A DNA stretch of 64,000 nucleotides from Pseudoalteromonas sp. A25 (lineage in GTDB: Bacteria; Pseudomonadota; Gammaproteobacteria; Enterobacterales; Alteromonadaceae). Location of the stretch: assembly GCF_009176705.1 (NCBI RefSeq), contig NZ_AP021847.1:672501-736500 (forward strand), read 5' to 3'. Numbering within the stretch: the stretch's first letter is position 1; the number at the start of each line of letters is the position of its first letter. Under the pieces are notes generated by a model. That model had not been told where the DNA came from, did not search any database, and saw only the letters and a list, made by a program, of their open reading frames with translations. This document shows, one piece after another, positions 1 to 8,115 of the stretch. The translations under genes were made by a program, and so were the position numbers.

Positions 1-615
1 AAAGACACAGGGAAAGGCATATCGAGTGACCGATTAAAAAATATATTCGAACCATTTGAACGAGGTGTCGATGAATACTCAGCAGAGCAAGGTATTGGTA
101 TAGGGTTGACTATAGCCAAGGAGTTCATAGAAGCCATGAATGGCGAGATCAGTATAAATAGTATCGAGGGCGAAGGAACCACTGTAACCTTCACCATTCC
201 CCTTGCCCGAGAAGAAGTTCCTAATGAAAACGATGTTCACACAGTGTTATACATTGAAGATAACGCGACTAACAGAAAGCTGATGACACGATTAATTAAA
301 CGCTTTGAGAACATTAACTACCATGAAGCCATTGATGGCTTAAGTGGGGTTGCAGCCGCAAAAAAACTCACTCCTAGCTTAATTCTTCTAGATATTAACT
401 TACCGGATATTTCTGGCTATGAGGTATTTGAGAAACTCAAACAAGATGAGTGCACTAAGAATATTGCCATCGTGGGTATTTCTGCCAATGCGATGGCTAC
501 CGATAAAGAAAAAGCAAAAGACCTTGGTTTTAGTGACTATATAACCAAACCCATTGAATTAAATGAACTAACCACCCTTTTCAGTAGTCTATTTGACAAG
601 CAGCCAAAGCATTGA
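1..615 (+). CDS. Hybrid sensor histidine kinase, C-terminal part (5' truncated by window edge)
   Basis: The frame is open from the first base, so the gene starts upstream. The visible part begins inside a HATPase_c domain: DTGKGIS (G1 type), then FEPFERG, then the glycine run GIGIGLTIAKEF. After a short linker comes a receiver domain, starting near TVLYIEDNATN, with the phospho-acceptor Asp in LLDINLPD and the conserved Lys in YITKPIE. Kinase core followed by a receiver is the layout of a hybrid histidine kinase that passes phosphate to its own receiver. The sensor part is not visible, so no stimulus can be given. An internal TTG at 106 lies within the HATPase domain and is not the start. Stop TGA is at 613-615. 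Confidence 0.9.
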   Translation, partial: KDTGKGISSDRLKNIFEPFERGVDEYSAEQGIGIGLTIAKEFIEAMNGEISINSIEGEGTTVTFTIPLAREEVPNENDVHTVLYIEDNATNRKLMTRLIKRFENINYHEAIDGLSGVAAAKKLTPSLILLDINLPDISGYEVFEKLKQDECTKNIAIVGISANAMATDKEKAKDLGFSDYITKPIELNELTTLFSSLFDKQPKH

Positions 616-647
616 AGTGCCAAAGTATCGCGACGAGTTGAAAGCAG

Positions 648-672
648 CTGACCAAACTTGGAGCTTGGTCAG
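648..672. terminator. Hairpin between convergent genes
   Basis: CTGACCAA and TTGGTCAG form perfect 8-bp arms around a 9-nt loop. It lies between the converging hybrid kinase (+) and ABC transporter (-) genes. No long T-run follows on either strand, so terminator function is only inferred from position. Confidence 0.35.
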
Positions 673-718
673 TCTGCGCTTCCTCATTGGATATCTAACA
701 TATATATGTATCTGCTGT

Positions 719-2527
719 TCAATCAAGCTCAAACTGCAACTGACATAAACGCTGGTAGAGCGGATCCGACTTGATAAGTGACTGATGATCACCTTGATTA
801 ACCACCTTGCCATTGTCCATCACAATGATGTTATCAGCATGTTTTACAGTCGATAACCTGTGAGCAATAATCAAAGTTGTACGGCTTTTCATAAGCTCTA
901 TCAGTGCCGCTTGCACATGATATTCACTTTCAGAGTCTAGGGCACTCGTCGCCTCATCCAAGAGTAAAATACTCGGGTCTTTCAAAATAGCACGGGCAAT
1001 CGCAATGCGCTGTTTTTGGCCTCCAGAAAGCCTAACACCTTGTTCTCCTAAAAAGCTCTGATAGCCATCAGGCAATGCTTCAATAAACTCATGCGCATGC
1101 GCTTTTTTAGCTGCGTTTTTTACCTCTTCATCGCTTGCACATGGGTTACCATAGCGAATGTTATGCATAACATCGGCACTGAACAACACAGGGTTTTGAG
1201 GTACTAACCCCATCAGCCCCCTTAACTGTTTCAAAGAAAGTGCTCGAATATCAATATCGTTAATTAAAATAGCACCGCTTTGAGGGTCATAAAATCGTTG
1301 CAGCATTTCAAACAACGTGCTTTTACCGGCTCCAGAGGGCCCAACAACTGCAACAACTTCTCCTTGGTTTATGGTCAAGTTCACCTTATTCAGCGCCAAT
1401 TGAGAAGGTCTTGATGGGTAACTAAATGAAAGCTGCTTAATATCAATGCTGATGCCTTTAGCAATATCAAGCTTTTGACAACTCACCGCACTGTGCAGGT
1501 CGCTCTTTATGTCTAATAATTGTAATAGCCTTTGTGCTGCCCCTGCGGCTCTTTGTAACTCAGAATAGACTTCAGCAATGGTTGCCACCGACATAGCAAC
1601 CATTACGGCATAAAATACAAACGCAGCAAGCTCCCCCGCCGTTATTTGCCCAGCAATAACATCACTCCCTCCAACCCACAACATCACTGTAATTGCGCTG
1701 AAAATAACAAAAATAGCGATAGCTATCAGCAATGCGCGATGCTTGATCCTTGCTTTAGCAACCACAAAAGCAGACTCAACTTCCTTATTAAACGCCTTAC
1801 ATTCAGCTTGCTCCTGCGTATAGCTCTGTACCACCTTGATGTTTTGAATAATTTCTCCGGCATAGGTGCCAATATCAGCAATCGCATCTTGGCTGCTACT
1901 GGCAAGCTTTCTGACTTTTTTACCAAATGCAAACATCGGAAAAAGCACCAAAGGGACAAATGCAATCACAATGAGCGACAGTTTTAAGTTAGTAACAAAT
2001 AACATGATTAAGCCACCAAGTAGTGTTAAAGAACTACGTAGTGCCATAGAAAAAGAAGAGCCTATGATGGATTGCAACAAACTGGTGTCAGTGGTCAATC
2101 TTGATGTGATCTCGCCACTGCGGTTTTCTTCAAAATAATTAGGGTGTAAAAACACAATTTTTTCTAATACAGCTCTGCGCAAATCGGCAACAACACGTTC
2201 CCCCAACCAGCTCATTAAGTAAAAACGGAAGAAAGTACCAATAGCCAATAACATTATGAGCGCAAGCATAGTCATTGCGGCGGTATTCAATTGCGGCTTA
2301 GAGCTTGCAACAAAACCACTATCAATCACAAGTTTAACGCCTTGTCCAAGTGATAAAGTGACCGCTGCGGTCACTATCAGCGCAATAAGCGCCAATATCA
2401 CCATCACTTTATAAGGCTTCACAAACGCAGCGATAGGACGCAAACTTTTGATCCCCTCACTATTTGAAACATCAACAAGATTAGTGTCGCGCTCATTAGT
2501 TGTGTACAAAGACTCAGGTTCACTCAT
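719..2527 (-). CDS. ABC exporter, fused permease and ATPase (MsbA/LmrA-like)
   Basis: A 602-residue half-transporter that would act as a homodimer in the inner membrane. Residues about 30-330 hold six predicted membrane segments (for example VMVILALIALIVTAAVTL and LGGLIMLFV). The C-terminal third is the ATPase: Walker A GPSGAGKST near residue 395, signature LSGGQKQR near 498, Walker B SILLLDEATSALD near 520, and the H-loop IIAHRLST. Length and order fit the MsbA/multidrug exporter family, whose substrates are lipids or hydrophobic compounds; the substrate here is not evident. It is convergent with the upstream kinase gene and stands alone, so no partner half-transporter is indicated. ATG start; the Shine-Dalgarno (AAGAGAA) is weak. 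Confidence 0.88.
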   Translation of the reverse strand: MSEPESLYTTNERDTNLVDVSNSEGIKSLRPIAAFVKPYKVMVILALIALIVTAAVTLSLGQGVKLVIDSGFVASSKPQLNTAAMTMLALIMLLAIGTFFRFYLMSWLGERVVADLRRAVLEKIVFLHPNYFEENRSGEITSRLTTDTSLLQSIIGSSFSMALRSSLTLLGGLIMLFVTNLKLSLIVIAFVPLVLFPMFAFGKKVRKLASSSQDAIADIGTYAGEIIQNIKVVQSYTQEQAECKAFNKEVESAFVVAKARIKHRALLIAIAIFVIFSAITVMLWVGGSDVIAGQITAGELAAFVFYAVMVAMSVATIAEVYSELQRAAGAAQRLLQLLDIKSDLHSAVSCQKLDIAKGISIDIKQLSFSYPSRPSQLALNKVNLTINQGEVVAVVGPSGAGKSTLFEMLQRFYDPQSGAILINDIDIRALSLKQLRGLMGLVPQNPVLFSADVMHNIRYGNPCASDEEVKNAAKKAHAHEFIEALPDGYQSFLGEQGVRLSGGQKQRIAIARAILKDPSILLLDEATSALDSESEYHVQAALIELMKSRTTLIIAHRLSTVKHADNIIVMDNGKVVNQGDHQSLIKSDPLYQRLCQLQFELD

Positions 2528-2803
2528 ATTATTGTTTTCTCTTAAACAAGCATCTCACTAGCATGCCTGTTTATGCTTAACAAATATAGTGCAGCGAAAG
2601 GTTGAACTAAGCCAAAAATGTAACGCATTGTTTATATTGGTTACTTTAACATAGAGAGTGTTTTTAAGACGGATATCATTCAGCGCTAAATCTCGCTACG
2701 CAGTGCAACATCATGACGACGCAATTTCGATAATGCGCAATCGCAAGTTAAGCCGTTCAAAATAGAGTACAAATTCTATTATCAGGCAATAAAGACCATT
2801 AAG

Positions 2804-4054
2804 TTAAAATGTGATCTCAACTCGAGTGCCTGAGCCACTGCTACTTAGTTGATAATGTAATTCTAATTTTTCGCATAGGCGCTTTACAATGTTGAGACCT
2901 AAACCCAACCCTTGGCTGTTTTCGCCTTTAACACCCGCCTCAAACACCTGCATTTGCTGATCATTGCCGATCCCCTGACCTGTATCTTCAATACATAAAG
3001 TGTTATCCCTATAAGAGATAGAGATTTTTCCTTTTGTGGTATATTTAAAGGCATTACCGAGTAGGTTATTTAACAAAATCAGTAAGCTTGCTTGCGCTAT
3101 GGGGACTTCTACCTGAGCATCAACATTGATAGCTAACTTAATGTCCTTATCAGCTAAATGCTCGTACTGCTGAATAACACTTTGTTCAATTGCTAACAAA
3201 AGGCGGCTTTGTCCACGTACCAGCGTATCTTCACGCGCTAATGCTAACAAAATGCTTAAACTCTGCTCAATTTGCTGCTGTGCCAAGTCAATGCGTTGCA
3301 CCAAAGAAGTCTGTTGTTTGTTTAGCTCTGTTTGTTTGAGTAACGTGAGCGCACCTTGGCTAATGGTCACAGGGGTTCTGAGTTCATGAGATACATCTCG
3401 AGTAAACAATTGTTCGCGATTAATAAAGGCTCGAATACGTGCCAACGCTGATTCTAATGTTTTCGCAAATGCGCCTATCTCGTCATTATTAAAGTTACTC
3501 GCAAATCCTTGAGGTAGCTTATCAACCGGCGCATTCGTTAAAATCTCCATAATGTCATCAAGGGGCTTTAATAATCGTTTAGAAATTTTATATGACGCAA
3601 ACCCCATCACGATGGCGATTAAGCATGCAAACGCAAAAATAATAAGTAAAAAATACACCATGCCTTCGGTGAATTTACGAACTACCAAGTGCTCGCTGAC
3701 TTCTGCAAGCAAATAGCCTTGCTGGCCATGCAACGATAAAAGATGAAAGTGCTGACCATTTTCTCCCGAAAACTCTCGTCGATTTGGCTCTTCACGTAAT
3801 AGTGTTAATACGGATGCAGGTAACTGCTCTTGCTTGTGTATATAACGAACAAAATTCAATCTGGGTTTAGGTGACTGCCCCTGTGATATTTGAGCTTGCA
3901 CGACTTTCACTTCATCTTTAAGCAAATCGTAGAAAAACTCATCTTCAACATTATATGCAATGAAAAAACTACTTAATCCAAATAAAATACTGGTTAGTAA
4001 AGTACTTCCCACAAAATAGGTAACAATACGATTGCGCAACTGCGTTATTTTCAT
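2804..4054 (-). CDS. Sensor histidine kinase of the two-component pair
   Basis: 416 residues. Membrane segments at about 12-33 and 132-154 bracket a roughly 100-residue periplasmic sensor region. A HAMP-like linker follows, then the HisKA box VSHELRTPVT with phospho-acceptor His223, then a HATPase domain with NNLLGNAFKYT (N box), EDTGQGIG (G1) and GLGLGLNIVKRL (G2). It is cotranscribed with the response regulator gene 6 nt upstream. The divergent YbbA/YbbP-like transporter genes suggest it senses envelope stress or a ligand of that transporter; that link is inference from context. Confidence 0.92.
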   Translation of the reverse strand: MKITQLRNRIVTYFVGSTLLTSILFGLSSFFIAYNVEDEFFYDLLKDEVKVVQAQISQGQSPKPRLNFVRYIHKQEQLPASVLTLLREEPNRREFSGENGQHFHLLSLHGQQGYLLAEVSEHLVVRKFTEGMVYFLLIIFAFACLIAIVMGFASYKISKRLLKPLDDIMEILTNAPVDKLPQGFASNFNNDEIGAFAKTLESALARIRAFINREQLFTRDVSHELRTPVTISQGALTLLKQTELNKQQTSLVQRIDLAQQQIEQSLSILLALAREDTLVRGQSRLLLAIEQSVIQQYEHLADKDIKLAINVDAQVEVPIAQASLLILLNNLLGNAFKYTTKGKISISYRDNTLCIEDTGQGIGNDQQMQVFEAGVKGENSQGLGLGLNIVKRLCEKLELHYQLSSSGSGTRVEITF

Positions 4055-4060
4055 CTTTTA

Positions 4061-4765
4061 TTACCCTTTACTTTCAGACACAGTAGCATCCAATGCGAAG
4101 CCAACCCCATGCAATGTCTTAATTACAGGTGCTGAGAAAGGTTTGTCTATCGCTTTACGAAGTTGATAAATATGAGAACGCAAAGCATCAGAATCGGTGG
4201 GCTCATCTCCCCAAATTTTTTCACATAATTCACTGCGACTAATCGCTCTGGGGTGTGATTCCATCAAGACACGTAAAATTTTGAAAGGGATGGGTTGTAA
4301 CACCACTTCTTTATCTGCTCGCACAACATGATGCGTTTGTTTGTTTAAAGCAATATCACCAACAGTCAGTGTATGAGAAGTGTTAAGGGTATGACGCTGC
4401 GACAAAGCCATACAACGTACCCACAGCTCTTCTAAAGCAAAGGGTTTTGTTAAATAATCATCGGCCCCTTGTTCAAAGCCTTGTAACTTGTCATCCAAGG
4501 TATCGCGAGCAGTAAGCATAATGACCGGAATATGCCTATCGGCATGCTTCCTAACCTGCATACACACCTGCAAACCATCCATTTTAGGCAGCATTAAATC
4601 AAGCACAATACAATCATAGTAATTGCTCAAGGCCAGCGAGAGTCCTTGCTCTCCATTGAATGCGAAATCAACGACCGCACCTTTTGACTCAAAGTATTCT
4701 GCCACGTTGCGGCTGATATTTTGCTGATCTTCTACTAGTAGAACTTTAATAGGGCTTGTCGGCAT
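4061..4765 (-). CDS. OmpR-family response regulator
   Basis: 234 residues from the chosen start. The receiver domain has the acidic pair in LLVEDQ, phospho-acceptor Asp56 in IVLDLMLPKMDG, Thr in MLTARD and Lys in YLTKPFA. The C-terminal half is a winged-helix DNA-binding domain (LTVGDIALN, then AISRSELCEKIWG and LRSHIYQLRKAID). An in-frame ATG 21 nt upstream (4786) has no Shine-Dalgarno, whereas the ATG at 4765 follows GGAG at good spacing, so 4765 is preferred. The histidine kinase gene follows 6 nt after the stop. Paired TGTGAA boxes just upstream are its probable target. Confidence 0.92.
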   Translation of the reverse strand: MPTSPIKVLLVEDQQNISRNVAEYFESKGAVVDFAFNGEQGLSLALSNYYDCIVLDLMLPKMDGLQVCMQVRKHADRHIPVIMLTARDTLDDKLQGFEQGADDYLTKPFALEELWVRCMALSQRHTLNTSHTLTVGDIALNKQTHHVVRADKEVVLQPIPFKILRVLMESHPRAISRSELCEKIWGDEPTDSDALRSHIYQLRKAIDKPFSAPVIKTLHGVGFALDATVSESKG

Positions 4766-4816
4766 CGTTACTCCAACCTTAAGCATGCTATGTATTAAGA
4801 AATTTATACAACCCAG

Positions 4817-4857
4817 TGTGAAGAGAGTGTGAAAACCAACTTCACATTACCTTCACG
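4817..4857. promoter_or_regulatory. Likely response-regulator operator between divergent operons
   Basis: Two TGTGAA boxes start at 4817 and 4828, 11 bp apart. They face two inverted boxes, TTCACA at 4841 and TTCACG at 4852, also 11 bp apart. Direct half-sites spaced by one helical turn are typical of OmpR/PhoB-family dimers. The inverted pairing would allow control of both the two-component operon (-) and the ABC transporter operon (+). Function is inferred. Confidence 0.55.
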
Positions 4858-4902
4858 CTTTATTTGTCACCTTAGCATGATAATTATCTGGGAGTATACG
4901 TC

Positions 4903-5577
4903 ATGCAAAATAGCTCAGGCATCGCCTTAAATGTCACCGAACTAAATCATCAAATTACCATCAACTCTGGCGAAACGTTAAGTTTAATCAATAAACTATC
5001 TTTGAATGTTGCCAGCGCAGAGCAAATCGCTATTACCGGGGCATCTGGTAGTGGAAAATCCACTTTGCTGAGCCTGCTTGCTGGGCTAGAGTCGGTACAG
5101 CAAGGTCAACTCACATTCACACAAAATGGTCAGTCGGTTGACCAGTCTTATCTGCGCCAAAACAGCGGCTTTGTTTTTCAGCAATTTCACCTTTTACCAG
5201 AGCTCGATGCACTCAATAATGTTGCCCTGCCTTTAAAGCTAAGAGCCATAAAACATGCTGATGAAAAGGCCTCACAGTGGCTAGATAATGTTGGGCTGTC
5301 TCACAGAAAAAACCAACCAATTAGTAAGCTAAGCGGGGGGGAGCAACAACGAGTTGCAATCGCCAGAGCCTTTGTGAATAAGCCAAGTATTATTTTTGCC
5401 GATGAGCCAACAGGCAATTTAGATGAACAAACGGCTTCAGAAGTCGCATCTTTGATGTGTCGCTTCGCGCGGCATAACCAAACAACCTTGGTACTGGTAA
5501 CACATAACCTAGCATTTGCTCAGCAACTAGATAGTCAATATTGTTTGGCACATGGAGCTCTGTCACATGTTAAATAA
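4903..5577 (+). CDS. ABC transporter ATPase, LolD/YbbA-like
   Basis: 224 residues, ATPase domain only. Walker A GASGSGKST, Q-loop FVFQQFHLLPEL, signature LSGGEQQRVAIARA, Walker B IIFADEPTGNLD and H-loop VTHN are all present. The FADEPTGNLD form is characteristic of the MacB/LolD/YbbA group, which drives FtsX-like permeases rather than classic importers. The stop overlaps the start of the large permease gene, which indicates translational coupling. Transcription diverges from the adjacent two-component operon. Confidence 0.92.
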   Translation: MQNSSGIALNVTELNHQITINSGETLSLINKLSLNVASAEQIAITGASGSGKSTLLSLLAGLESVQQGQLTFTQNGQSVDQSYLRQNSGFVFQQFHLLPELDALNNVALPLKLRAIKHADEKASQWLDNVGLSHRKNQPISKLSGGEQQRVAIARAFVNKPSIIFADEPTGNLDEQTASEVASLMCRFARHNQTTLVLVTHNLAFAQQLDSQYCLAHGALSHVK

Positions 5578-8065
5578 TCGTTCAAATCAAACCTTAAACG
5601 TGTGGGCCCTATCGCTACAACAAGCCGTATTGCTCACTAAGCAAAAACAAAACTGGTTGACACTAGCCTGCCTAGGCGTGTTGTTTTTTTACCTCAGCTT
5701 TGTCACGCTTATAGCGCAAGGTGTTGATAACTATCTCAAGGAAAACCTCAAACAGCTTTTGGGCGCAGATAGTGTTATTCAAATCAACCGCACTATCCCC
5801 CGTGAGCAATTAACCGCCCTAAACGACTTAGTCGATAAAAGCAGTCAAAGTCAGCTTTATAAAATTACCCTCACGCATCAGACCTATCATCAACAAGTAC
5901 AGCTGAAAGCCGTTGACGACAACTATCCGCTTCAGGGAAAATTGGAATATAGCCAAGATAAAAGCTTCAAAGGCAAACAAACCTCTTCACCACCGGATGT
6001 AACACAAATTTGGCTAGAGCCTCGCCTCGCCTCGGCATTGAACGTAAATATCGGGGATACGCTAACACTCGGTCACACTCAACTAATATTCAGCGCATAT
6101 TTGTTACATGAGCCAGATCGCCTGCATGAAGGGCACTCAAGCGATATGCGCGCTCTGGTGCACAGCAGCAGTATCCAAGCAGAAGACCTAGCGGTTAAAC
6201 AATACCGCTACTTGTTCAACCATAATGAAAGCAACATACACGCGATTGAAAATATCCAAAAAACGATGGCTGATAGCCAATTGTTTAGCAAAGCCCTTGG
6301 CAATCACCCAATTTCTGCGGCTTATCAAAGAGTAGAAAAATTTTTAGGGCTGTTAAGTGTGTTACTCATTATTCTCGCGGGGATCACGTTATTACTATCA
6401 AGCCATAAAACCAGTAACGCATTAAGTCGCTTTATTGCCGTCTGTTTATCTAATGGTATGAATGCAAAATACAAATTTCATATTTTATTATCTAATAGTC
6501 TGTTTACGTTACTTTTGAGTTTTATTCCTGCACTCATATTCGCCTTAATCAGTGCGGTGCTGTTTGAGCAATCGGCTCAAAAACTCATGCCTGGCTTTAT
6601 GCTTATTTGGCAGCCGTTTGATTTGCTTAAAGTACTTTTTCTGTGCAGCCTATTGTTTGTCGGTTTATCTTTGCCAATGTGGTTTAAAGTGTATCGCACA
6701 CAACCCATCGAACTACTATCAGCGCACAGCGCTAAAAGTAGCCACTTATCGCTTCATGCGTTTTTCCTTTGCACAATGATGGCAGGTATTGTCTATTGGT
6801 ATTCCGATAACTGGACACTCACAGCTTTATTACTAGGTAGCTTAGCAGTATGTATTCTGGGCTTATTGCTCGTCAGTACTTTGGTGCTAAACCTTGGGAG
6901 ATGGGGGCTTGGTAAACATGGCAAGTTACTCGGCTTTACTTTGTACTTAATGCGTCAACGAATTTATGTGAGAGCTGCGCAAATGATGTCGTTAGGCCTT
7001 AGTATTACCTTGTTATTGATGTGTGCGCGAATTCACCAAGATATCACGTCCATGCTAGAGCATTTTAAATATGAGCAACAAGGTAATTTACTGATCACAC
7101 AGGTAGATCAAAAACAAAAAGAAGCGTTAGAGCAGTTCTTGGTAACAAACAATAGTGAGTTAAAAGAGCTTTATAAGTACCAATATGCTCAACTGACACA
7201 CATCAACAACGTACCATTAAATATGGTAGATATTCCTGTTAGCGATACTTTAAGCTCGGTACAAAAGCCCATTCGTTTGCATTGGAGCGAACAGTTACCA
7301 GTTAACAATAAGCTAGAACTTGGAGATTGGTTGAATAGTTTGCATGTAACAAAGTCCAACAATATCTCTGTAGAAGATGAAGTATTCAACGAATTAAACC
7401 TAAAACTGGGCGACCAGCTTATAATGCAAATGGCTGAAAAAACTCACAGTTACACCGTTGCATCGGTACACAGTTTTGCTTCTGGAGGCAGTAATATTAC
7501 TTTTTGGTTTGTTGCTCAAACTTCAACCCCTGTACCAGAGGTGCCAGTTTATAGTATGGGTAGTGCCGAATTATCTAAACCAGCTTGGCAGCAACTTGCT
7601 AAACTTTGGCAAACACACCCAACAATGCGATTACAGTCTATCGATAGCATTTTATCGCAAACTCGTAACTACTTAAACGTGCTAACTGGTGCTGTTTTTA
7701 TGTATAGCGGCTTAATTAGCGTGTTAACTATTCTATTACTAAGTGCCACCATACAAAGACACTTGCAACAAGATAAAAAACGCAACGGCTTACTGGTAAG
7801 TTTTGGACTGAGCAAAATAGAACAATATAAGATTGCCAGCTATGAGTGGCTTGTTGTGACGCTATTGCCAACTATCAGCGCATTTGCTTGTGTATACCTG
7901 ACGATGGGTGCGTTCTATAAATATGAATTAGCGTTAACTTACAAACCGGACCATATCACACTGTTAATGCAAGCGTTGCTCATCGTATTCATCATTACCG
8001 CACTTGGCTTGCTGTCGACTAAAAAGCAATTTACAAATAATATTCGCGGTTTACTGGTAGAGTGA
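5567..8065 (+). CDS. FtsX/MacB-type ABC permease, YbbP-like
   Basis: About 832 residues. One N-terminal membrane segment (LACLGVLFFYLSFVTLIAQ) is followed by a large extracytoplasmic region to about residue 255, then a multi-helix membrane block, a second extracytoplasmic region (about 500-690), and three C-terminal helices. Two FtsX-like units in one chain of about 800 residues match E. coli YbbP, whose ATPase partner is YbbA, as here. The ATG at 5567 is preferred over the one at 5552 because GGAG lies 10 nt before it. Family members are thought to move lipids or peptides from the inner membrane; the substrate is unknown. Control by the adjacent two-component system is inferred. Confidence 0.88.
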   Translation: MLNNRSNQTLNVWALSLQQAVLLTKQKQNWLTLACLGVLFFYLSFVTLIAQGVDNYLKENLKQLLGADSVIQINRTIPREQLTALNDLVDKSSQSQLYKITLTHQTYHQQVQLKAVDDNYPLQGKLEYSQDKSFKGKQTSSPPDVTQIWLEPRLASALNVNIGDTLTLGHTQLIFSAYLLHEPDRLHEGHSSDMRALVHSSSIQAEDLAVKQYRYLFNHNESNIHAIENIQKTMADSQLFSKALGNHPISAAYQRVEKFLGLLSVLLIILAGITLLLSSHKTSNALSRFIAVCLSNGMNAKYKFHILLSNSLFTLLLSFIPALIFALISAVLFEQSAQKLMPGFMLIWQPFDLLKVLFLCSLLFVGLSLPMWFKVYRTQPIELLSAHSAKSSHLSLHAFFLCTMMAGIVYWYSDNWTLTALLLGSLAVCILGLLLVSTLVLNLGRWGLGKHGKLLGFTLYLMRQRIYVRAAQMMSLGLSITLLLMCARIHQDITSMLEHFKYEQQGNLLITQVDQKQKEALEQFLVTNNSELKELYKYQYAQLTHINNVPLNMVDIPVSDTLSSVQKPIRLHWSEQLPVNNKLELGDWLNSLHVTKSNNISVEDEVFNELNLKLGDQLIMQMAEKTHSYTVASVHSFASGGSNITFWFVAQTSTPVPEVPVYSMGSAELSKPAWQQLAKLWQTHPTMRLQSIDSILSQTRNYLNVLTGAVFMYSGLISVLTILLLSATIQRHLQQDKKRNGLLVSFGLSKIEQYKIASYEWLVVTLLPTISAFACVYLTMGAFYKYELALTYKPDHITLLMQALLIVFIITALGLLSTKKQFTNNIRGLLVE

Positions 8066-8074
8066 TAACCATAC

Positions 8075-8097
8075 AAAGGGCCTTGTAAAGGCCCTTT
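8075..8097. terminator. Bidirectional rho-independent terminator
   Basis: AAAGGGCCTT and AAGGCCCTTT form a perfect 10-bp stem with a 3-nt loop. It lies between the convergent permease (+) and sulfur-fusion (-) genes and has A/T flanks usable on both strands. Confidence 0.8.
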
Positions 8098-8115
8098 ACA
8101 CTTATTGAGCAACAA

